Source of the DNA: CAYXLI01 sp964464925
Lineage (GTDB): Bacteria; Acidobacteriota; Terriglobia; Bryobacterales; Bryobacteraceae
Assembly: GCA_964464925.1 (NCBI GenBank)
Contig: CAYXLI010000065.1
Location: 1 to 8,211, forward strand
DNA: 8,211 nucleotides
Reading direction: 5' to 3'
The notes beneath the pieces were generated by a model, which had not been told where the DNA came from, did not search any database, and saw nothing but the letters and a program-made list of their open reading frames with translations. The number at the start of each line of letters is the position of its first letter. Position 1 is the stretch's first letter. Below, in pieces: positions 1-5,269 of this stretch. The translations under genes and the position numbers were made by a program.

Positions 1-436
1 GGGCGAAGGGCGGGTAAGTGGAAGAAAAGAGGGGAAATTGAGTCGAAGGAGTTTTGTGACCGCCGAAGCTGAAGTATATCGGCGTTGGTTCGGCGTCTTC
101 CTTTCACTTCGCAGCATTCATCGAGGCTGTAGCGCTCGAGCTCCTGATTGATATCAAGCGATAGTTTTGGAACCCTGGCCAGGATTCATTCCTGCAAGTT
201 GTTAGTCTTCACCGGAAGTGCTTCGTGGGGGAACAGTCCTCACAGCCGTCCACATGTGTGGTTTGGGCGCTTCCCAGCCAGGTGGATTACTTCCGGATCG
301 CGCGTCACTCGTCCGGAACGCTGTCGGGTTCAGTTTCCGGTAGCGCCGTTCTCCGTTCCGAGCGTCCGATGGGCATGCTCATGCAGATCCGGAATCGCTT
401 GCGCTCACGGCGTTCGCCGGGCCATCCACCGACCGG
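1..436. other. Left-edge stretch with no supported gene
   Basis: No reading frame here has a convincing start, ribosome binding site and family-like protein sequence. The plus-strand frames starting near 148 and 225 give arginine-, serine- and proline-rich translations without recognisable motifs and look like chance. A minus-strand frame stays open from about 174 to the left edge, but it contains no ATG. The first 55 bases are purine-rich. An inverted repeat CGGCG-TT-CGCCG at 408-419 lies just downstream of the stop of the neighbouring minus-strand gene; its loop is too short for a proper hairpin and no T-run follows, so I do not call a terminator. The 3' end of a gene starting outside the window cannot be excluded. 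Confidence 0.5.
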
Positions 437-901
437 CTATCTTCGTTCAAAGATAAGCAAACGGTCGATCTTCTCGCCCTTGGGATTTACGCCGGTCACG
501 CGAGATGTTCTGACCTTCCCGTCTTTCGAATACGTATTTTGGCGTTCGATCCAAGAGGTAGTTGTTAAACTCTTCTCCAAGACGTGGTATTCGTAATCGC
601 TGATCTTTGTCACGGTTGCCGTAGCCGTGCCGTTGTCAATCGGATGAGCTTCCCCGTGTTCCTTGTACCGGGCGACTGAGGGCACAATCGCCTTGCCACT
701 GGAGTCTTTGCCTTCCACCTTCAAGACCGTCCAATCGCCTTCCCGCCAGATTGTAATGATCTGAGATTGCGGGATCGGCCCGCCCTTCGATCTGGACTTG
801 GAGGCGTTTAGAACCCACCTGCCAATCTGAGGTTCGGCGCCGACCATAGCAGCTGACCAGATCGTCACAGCAAGGATTACTTTCAGCATCTGCTTCAGCA
901 T
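437..901 (-). CDS. Small secreted beta-rich protein, function unknown
   Basis: Predicted 154-residue exported protein of unknown function. Residues 1-22 form a signal peptide: Lys at positions 3 and 7, a hydrophobic core, and a likely cleavage after V-G-A before E23. The mature part starts with G-x-W-x-L-N-x-x-K-S (27-36), continues with alternating polar and hydrophobic strands, and has a YSKDGK-x-R-T-x-R-V-T-G-x-N motif (124-139). From memory, this layout (G-W-x-L-N-x-x-K-S opening, S-K-D-G-K near the end) is typical of small secreted proteins abundant in Acidobacteriota; their role is unknown to me. No catalytic residues or lipobox are visible. The start at 901 has only a weak AAGG five bases upstream, with Met5 as an alternative. 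A stronger GGGAGGT lies about 30 bases further up and serves a different frame. The gene lies downstream of the barrel gene on the same strand, but the 380-base gap suggests its own promoter. Confidence 0.75.
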   Translation of the reverse strand: MLKQMLKVILAVTIWSAAMVGAEPQIGRWVLNASKSRSKGGPIPQSQIITIWREGDWTVLKVEGKDSSGKAIVPSVARYKEHGEAHPIDNGTATATVTKISDYEYHVLEKSLTTTSWIERQNTYSKDGKVRTSRVTGVNPKGEKIDRLLIFERR

Positions 902-1281
902 TTACGCCTTGGTGCATTGTACAGCTCATCCAGACCTCCCGCAATCGCGTCGGAGTCAAACTGAACCAAGCAGTACGCAGTCCTGCATCGACCAGCACGC
1001 TCCTGCGGGCCGCAAGCAGTATGTGGGGAGAAGGCGGGGCAAAGAGCTAATGAGTTCCTCCCGATCTGTCGACATATCGGAAACTGATTCCAGCCGTGGT
1101 CGGCTGTGAATCTCAAACGTCATTCGCGCGTGAAATGCACGTCTATGCGCGCGTGCGCACATGAGGGACGCGGCACGTCTGGACGCAGCGATGGGCACAA
1201 GAGCGAGAACGGAACCAACGCCGGATCCGGATTGCGATCGCGGCGGTGGCGGATTCAGCCGATGACTCTCCGCTGCTTTCT
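902..1281. other. Spacer between secreted protein and barrel gene
   Basis: This 380-base spacer lies between the stop of the barrel gene (1282) and the start of the secreted protein (901), both on the minus strand. It should hold the end of the barrel transcript and a promoter for the secreted protein, but I see neither a hairpin with T-run nor a clear -35/-10 pair. It contains two perfect palindromes close together, CCGGATCCGG (1221-1230) and GCGATCGC (1234-1241), and a G/C-alternating patch around 1125-1160. The translated frames here are low-complexity and look non-coding. Confidence 0.5.
934..940 (-). promoter_or_regulatory. Strong Shine-Dalgarno GGGAGGT serving an out-of-frame ATG
   Basis: GGGAGGT on the minus strand is followed after four bases (CTGG) by an ATG at 929-927. 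That ATG is not in the frame of the secreted protein starting at 901; it opens an overlapping frame of 97 codons ending at 636. Either the site helps load ribosomes near the true start, or the overlapping frame is translated, or the match is chance. Confidence 0.35.
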
Positions 1282-2544
1282 TTAGAAGGACAGCCCGACC
1301 AGCAATTCGACTTGGTTCCGTTTGCTCCGGGAACCGGCAAAGTCGGGATCAGCCGCCCAGTGGGTATATCGCATAACGGGACCAATCCTCACCCTTCCAA
1401 GTTGCGCTTCCACGCCCAAGCCGGCAGTGCCGCCGTATGGCGACGGTGCTGCATTGTTTAGGTTTCCAGCAACACGGAACGATGGCCCCGCTTCGATGAA
1501 CGGCTTCAACACATGGGAACGGAACCTGTACTTCACCACGGCCGGGAGTTCCCACGTCACAACCGTGGCGGGAGAAATGCTGTGGAACGTCCCATCGGGA
1601 CGAACGCCAGCCATCGTCAGATTCATCGGCCGGTACAGTGCGTCGATCTCCACGGAAAAACCACGCCACGGCAGTCTAACTTCGATCATCGGACCAATGC
1701 CGTAATCTCTCAGAGTTGAATAGGAACGGGACAAACGAGGCTCTAATCCGTTCGGCCCCAGAAAGAATCCGGTGCTCTCATGCCCGAAGGCATCTGTCAA
1801 CGCTGCACCGCCGATTACGCCAAACGAGAATTGCCGCCCTGAAGATTGGCCGAACGACGACTCCCCGGATGTGAACACAAGTCCAGTTGACAGTCTGAAG
1901 TTGTACTGGTTCCAATTGATGCTACCGGAGCGGGTCAGCAACAGTTCCGGTTGCACGATGCGGTATGACAGCCGGTCCGTGATGCGGTAATCGATGCTCC
2001 CGCCGAACGAAGCGGCGAACGTGGTGGTGCTCGGAAATGTCCTTTGGGTGATCGGCGTTGACAGCGAACCCGCTGGCCGCTGGATCGGCTCACGAAGCGG
2101 CAGCACAAGCGTATTTGTGTGCGCCACGCCGATCAATGCTCGGGCATTCACTGAAAGCCGATTCCATCTGAATACTCGAACTTCGGGTCCCAACAAAACC
2201 GTGTACTGGCGCATGTCGCCGGGGATAGCTTCGATTCGCTTGAGTTCACCCGGCGTAGTCAGGCTTGTCGTGTACGGAGTCAGTCCCCGTTGTCCGTAAT
2301 GACCGCTGAAATCGGCGATCAAACCGATCCGGGGCATCACGTTGAGCTTAACCGAAGCGTTCCAGCCGTTCAGGTTCGTTGATTTCAACAGGATTCTCGG
2401 CTGCTCAGTCAGCGACAAATAAGAGTAGCCGCTAAACAGTTCGATCTTTGGCGCATCTTGGCCATAGACACACACGCCCACACTGAGCGGAACAAGCAAC
2501 AGAGATGCACAACGAAAACGTTTTGTATTCATCAGGTTCGTCAT
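1282..2544 (-). CDS. Outer-membrane protein with two tandem beta-barrel domains
   Basis: A 420-residue outer-membrane protein. Residues 1-28 are a signal peptide: basic N-TKRFR, hydrophobic core, likely cleavage after V-Y-G before Gln29. The first barrel spans about 29-225, with FSGYSYLSL (37-45), N-x-NGWNASVKLN (57-68), ADFSGHYG (77-84) and a closing strand NFRLSTGLVF (215-224). A short polar linker rich in Gly and Ser follows (226-238). The second barrel spans about 239-420, with FSFGVIGGAALTDAF (239-253), GIGPMIEVRLP (282-292), WELPAVVKYRF (331-341), KPFIEAGPSFR (347-357), IGPVMRYTHW (387-396) and a final strand RNQVELLVGLSF ending in the C-terminal Phe expected for BAM-dependent assembly. 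I recall both halves as separate acidobacterial barrel families of about 200 residues, so this looks like a fusion. The frame stays open upstream to 3075, but an internal signal peptide argues for a start here. I chose ATG 2544 because it overlaps the stop of the upstream frame as ATGA; ATG 2532 is the alternative. No good Shine-Dalgarno is visible. Confidence 0.85.
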   Translation of the reverse strand: MTNLMNTKRFRCASLLLVPLSVGVCVYGQDAPKIELFSGYSYLSLTEQPRILLKSTNLNGWNASVKLNVMPRIGLIADFSGHYGQRGLTPYTTSLTTPGELKRIEAIPGDMRQYTVLLGPEVRVFRWNRLSVNARALIGVAHTNTLVLPLREPIQRPAGSLSTPITQRTFPSTTTFAASFGGSIDYRITDRLSYRIVQPELLLTRSGSINWNQYNFRLSTGLVFTSGESSFGQSSGRQFSFGVIGGAALTDAFGHESTGFFLGPNGLEPRLSRSYSTLRDYGIGPMIEVRLPWRGFSVEIDALYRPMNLTMAGVRPDGTFHSISPATVVTWELPAVVKYRFRSHVLKPFIEAGPSFRVAGNLNNAAPSPYGGTAGLGVEAQLGRVRIGPVMRYTHWAADPDFAGSRSKRNQVELLVGLSF

Positions 2545-3075
2545 CTGAAGATCATGTCCATGCACGTTGATAACCAGACCGTCGCGCCAATCCGCTGAAT
2601 ATTGTCCCGAAGCCCGCGACCGGCCGCGCCCGCAGAAGAGAATCGCCCGTGAAAGCACGCGCGTCCATGCCGTTGCCCGACGAACCTGAAGAACTTGAAA
2701 TACGAGCTGCAGGATTCGGACGACGGCCCGAGAGACAGCGCCTCTGCATCGGGCTCTTTGTCTCCCTCCTGCCTCACTTTGGGCTGACCTCCGCCGGCCG
2801 GCGTCACCGCGACTGGGGGCGCGTACGAATGCGCCGATGGATCCAGCAACACCGACCACGTGAAAGACTTGCGAATCGACGGAACATAGCGCGGCGGCAT
2901 GCCATAGACTTACTTTACGCGATCGCGATGGGCGGTTGTCGCGTTCGACCACACGCGAGACCCTGCCGTCGTGTGGCTTCCACTGTACCGATGCGGGACG
3001 CCATCCCGGTTCCGCACTGTCTAAGGCGAGAAGCGTTCCCAAACAGAGCAAAACAGCAGTCAGCAGGCGCGACAT
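2541..3075 (-). pseudogene. Probable frameshifted gene for a small secreted protein
   Basis: I do not recognise this gene. The frame starting at ATG 3075 opens with a clear signal peptide (MSRLLTAVLLCLGTLLALDSA, cleavage before EPGW) and codes normally to about 2915 (SRSRK). After that its translation turns into Arg-rich, low-complexity sequence, although it stays open and runs into the barrel gene. The neighbouring frame, open from 2909 to the TGA at 2543-2541, takes over with balanced composition and GC-rich third positions (PPRYVPSIRKSFTWSVLLDP, later VRQEGDKEPDAEAL and SSYFKFFRF). Its ATG at 2900 has no Shine-Dalgarno. The simplest reading is one exported protein of about 175 residues interrupted by a one-base shift near 2900-2915. 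The TGA of the second frame overlaps the barrel ATG (ATGA), which fits an ancestral two-gene operon. A sequencing error or two separate small genes are alternatives. The C-terminal third of the second frame (after about 2690) looks less convincing. Confidence 0.4.
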
Positions 3076-3174
3076 GCACGTGTGAATGCAGCCTGACTAC
3101 CACCCTCGCTTTCCGTACGCTCGACTCATGGGCGGTACGCTGGGCGGTGGACATCTAACGCCGAACTTTGAAGG

Positions 3175-3536
3175 ATGGCAGGTCTAGTGCGACGACTGCA
3201 GTGACTGTTCCGTGCCGTGCAGTTACGAGAGGAGCGCAACCTTGAGACGGGCGAAGTGTACTACGATCTCGTCTGCTCCGAATCCTACTCCATCCTGATC
3301 ACGTTCGAGCGGCTGAATCCTGCCGAGCGTGATTGGCGCGGCATGGTCACGGCGCCGTCCAGGAGCGAAATGCCAGTGTTGTCATCGAACTAGCGGCAAC
3401 TTGGTCTCCGGAGGGGCGTCGTCTCCGGTTCCGCTTGCCGAAACAAGGATACGACTTCGTCCGCGAACTCTATCGCCCAGCTGAACGCGCGGGTGAGTCG
3501 TGCTTTTTCGACGTCGAGTCGGATTGTTTACGGTAA
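3175..3536 (+). pseudogene. Damaged plus-strand gene of unknown function
   Basis: Two adjacent plus-strand frames join into one plausible protein. The first starts at ATG 3175 (MAGLVRRLQ), meets TGA at 3202-3204, and resumes with good codon use as LETGEVYYDLVCSESYSILI and FERLNPAERDWRGMVT, reaching TAG at 3391. The second frame, open from 3333, carries on with NASVVIELAATWSPEGRRLR, FRLPKQGYDFVRELYRPAER and a TAA at 3534. Third positions are strongly GC-rich in the first frame up to about 3365, and the signal passes to the second frame there. A one-base indel around 3345-3370 plus one nonsense codon would explain the layout. GTG 3217 is an alternative start that avoids the TGA. I recognise no family; no signal peptide or membrane segment is visible. 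The gene converges on the methyltransferase, whose stop is 37 bases away. Sequencing error is possible for the frameshift. Confidence 0.4.
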
Positions 3537-3573
3537 CCGCCGTGTCACGGGACGAACATGACTCTGACGCTTT

Positions 3574-4623
3574 TCAGTCGCGCTGGACGGTCCGATGTGC
3601 GATGGACAGAAGTCCAGCGCCAGACGGAAGTTGAATGGGAGGGTAGAGTCCGTGTTGCGTCGCCGTTCGCGCCCACTGCAGTAAACGTTCATTGATCACG
3701 GCTGTAACGACCACCGCTGCAATCTCGAATGAATGTCCGGCGTCTTCCGGCTCGCCGTACTTCACATCTACTTGCCACTTGTTGCCTGCCAAAGAGATTG
3801 GACCGCCCGCCTGAGGCCACCAGCCATTCACATCCTCGCGATGCACGAGTACCCAAAGGAATGCGTCTTTGGGTACACAGGCGGTTCCGGCGACTCTTCC
3901 GCAGTCGCCCACATGTTCTCTTTCAGACGGCGTACCAATATCCACCAGATCTGACCGATGCACCCGATGGTGAACCACGTCACGAACAGCTCTTGGCAGG
4001 AGCTGGTTGATGCGTGAGCGCCAGTCGTAGCGCAAAAGTGTTTGCCGATTATACGCTTGCTGCTCCCACCCATCGCCGTGCGGATCGAAAGTCGGCTCGT
4101 CTGTCCGAATGAACAGGGCCGTATTGTGCACCACGGAGTCGAGTCTAAACATCACGTCGCGCCGCAGGAATTGGAAAAGGTGATGAATACTTCTGATGTG
4201 AATATCGTCGAGCACAAGGAGTGCGCCACGATCGAGGTGTGGGTAGAAATAGTAGTACTCGAGCTCAGGGAAGGGGTATGCATGCGGACCGTCGATAACG
4301 GCCAGTTGAAGCTTGCGCTCGAATGAGAAGTTAGGCAAGGTCTGCTGTGAAGGACCTTCAACGAATGTCACGACTCCGGGTCTTAGCAGGGGGGAAGTTC
4401 GGACCGCCGAAAGGCTCCCTCCTATGTCAAGACTGAATGTCGTGTGCCTTCTACTGAGGTGTGACAAAAGGAGTGTGGTGGCACCGGAGCCCGTCTCAGC
4501 AGACTCCATCACCGTCCGCATGGCCGCATGCCTCGCAATCGCACGAAGCGCAGCCGGCGAGACGGTTCCGGCCGAGTGCAGCACTGGCTGAAGTTGGATG
4601 ATCTGCTCTACGATATCGCTCAT
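3574..4623 (-). CDS. SAM-dependent methyltransferase with extra C-terminal beta domain
   Basis: A 349-residue cytoplasmic protein. The N-terminal half (about 20-175) is a class I Rossmann methyltransferase resembling the Methyltransf_24 group. The glycine-rich SAM loop is ES-x-ETGSGATT (40-50), the acidic end of strand 2 is FSLD (63-66), strand 4 is LQLAVIDGPHAYPFPELEYY (105-124) with the D-G-x-H signature, and strand 5 is GALLVLDDIHI (133-143). The substrate is unknown; neighbouring genes give no clue. Residues about 230-349 form a second, beta-rich domain with FLWVLVHREDVNGWWPQAGG (255-274), W-Q-V-D-V-K-Y-G-E-P (283-292) and FEIAAVVV (299-306), ending in a Pro-rich segment (328-333). I cannot name that domain with certainty; it resembles an Ig-like sandwich. 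No signal peptide or membrane segment. ATG 4623 is the first start after an in-frame TAG three codons upstream; no clear Shine-Dalgarno precedes it. Base composition looks less GC-rich than the permease. The gene stands alone. Confidence 0.8.
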   Translation of the reverse strand: MSDIVEQIIQLQPVLHSAGTVSPAALRAIARHAAMRTVMESAETGSGATTLLLSHLSRRHTTFSLDIGGSLSAVRTSPLLRPGVVTFVEGPSQQTLPNFSFERKLQLAVIDGPHAYPFPELEYYYFYPHLDRGALLVLDDIHIRSIHHLFQFLRRDVMFRLDSVVHNTALFIRTDEPTFDPHGDGWEQQAYNRQTLLRYDWRSRINQLLPRAVRDVVHHRVHRSDLVDIGTPSEREHVGDCGRVAGTACVPKDAFLWVLVHREDVNGWWPQAGGPISLAGNKWQVDVKYGEPEDAGHSFEIAAVVVTAVINERLLQWARTATQHGLYPPIQLPSGAGLLSIAHRTVQRD

Positions 4624-4705
4624 GTGTATGGGCTACGCGACGCAACAGCTAACTCTTACGATAATCGACAGGCACAACGCCTGACTCCGATCAACCTGCC
4701 TCCGA

Positions 4706-4719
4706 GACCGGTAACGGTC
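4706..4719. repeat. Perfect inverted repeat upstream of the methyltransferase
   Basis: GACCG-GTAA-CGGTC is a perfect 5-base inverted repeat with a 4-base centre, 82-96 bases upstream of the methyltransferase start. Its place in the presumed promoter region allows a regulator-binding role, but the length is short enough to be chance. Confidence 0.3.
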
Positions 4720-4900
4720 CAGAATTTGCATCCGGCCGGCTCGGGTGGCTGAGTTGTCTCTCATAGAGAGCCGAACTGATTTGGTGCCATTAAAGTCCGC
4801 TTACCGGAAACTGGCAGGTACGGGCGGATCGTCGGCCATCCGGAAAGTGACTGCTTGATACGGCGTTGCCGCGGCCGTCTCGGGAGAGCAGAACGGGACT

Positions 4901-5168
4901 GTTCCGCGCTGCGACGGAGCGGATCCAAGCGCCCCATCGGTCAAGGGAACGCTCGCGCCAGCTTCGTCCTGTTCGCCGCGGCCTCGGGCGCCGGCGCGAG
5001 CACGAGGCCGGGCGGAGTTGGGCTGCAGCGGCGTGGACGTGCGGATCACCGCCTGGTTCCGCGCTCCGACGGAGAGGATGCAAGCGCCGCCGTCGATGGA
5101 GTAGGCGCTACGCCAAAGCTGCGCCCCTCGTGTTTTCCGCCGCAGCCTCGGGCGCCGGGCGGAGTCGG
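4901..5168. repeat. Degenerate direct repeat, two copies about 155 bases apart
   Basis: Copy 1 covers about 4901-5021 and copy 2 about 5056-5168. Both begin with GTTCCGCGCT and agree at 30 of 33 positions over the first 33 bases (4901-4933 versus 5056-5088). The middle diverges. They match again at GCCTCGGGCGCCGG (4981-4994 and 5145-5158) and at GCCGGGCGGAGTYGG (5007-5021 and 5154-5168), where copy 2 lacks some bases present in copy 1. A shorter related string, GCCGCGGCCGTCTCGGG, near 4868-4884 may be the end of a third copy. The copies differ by indels not in multiples of three, so they do not encode a repeated protein. They look like decayed intergenic repeats of a family I cannot name. Confidence 0.6.
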
Positions 5169-5269
5169 TGCTCAGCTTCCGAGTGGCGCGTCACACAACC
5201 GGAGTTGCGTATGTACGGCGGAAAGCGAAACCGGCGTAGATAAGCACGGAATCTTGCCCTCTCGAGATA

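Larger units (their letters stand above)
4624..5269. other. GC-rich gene-poor stretch between permease and methyltransferase
   Basis: This 646-base gap separates two minus-strand genes. Several long frames exist on both strands, including a minus frame open from about 5193 to 4801, but all give Arg/Ala/Pro/Ser-rich translations without start signals and reflect high GC. The right half contains a degenerate direct repeat (separate entry). Near 5214-5238 an imperfect inverted repeat (TACGGCGG / CCGGCGTA with one mismatch) lies about 35 bases past the permease stop; without a T-run it is only a weak terminator candidate. The left part should contain the methyltransferase promoter, but I cannot identify it. 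Confidence 0.5.

Noticed and set aside
1..174. Minus-strand frame open to the left window edge, giving fairly balanced residues
   Set aside because: It contains no ATG, starts after a TGA, has no ribosome binding site and resembles no family I know.
919..924. TGTACA upstream of the secreted-protein gene, sharing TGTACAG with the palindrome near the permease
   Set aside because: Only the six-base core is symmetric here, so a shared operator is not supported.
1234..1241. GCGATCGC, the HIP1-type palindrome known from cyanobacteria
   Set aside because: I noticed only this copy in the window and nothing else suggests a cyanobacterium, so it is probably chance in GC-rich DNA.
2649..3158. Plus-strand frame of 169 codons opposite the broken secreted-protein gene
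   Set aside because: Very Arg-rich with no recognisable motif; the minus-strand frames show better composition and a signal peptide.
4801..5193. A minus-strand frame of about 130 codons ending in MADDPPVPASFR, covering the direct repeat
   Set aside because: It has no ATG and no ribosome binding site, the composition is Arg/Ala/Pro/Ser-rich, and the two repeat copies fall in different frames, so it is most likely an open frame caused by high GC.
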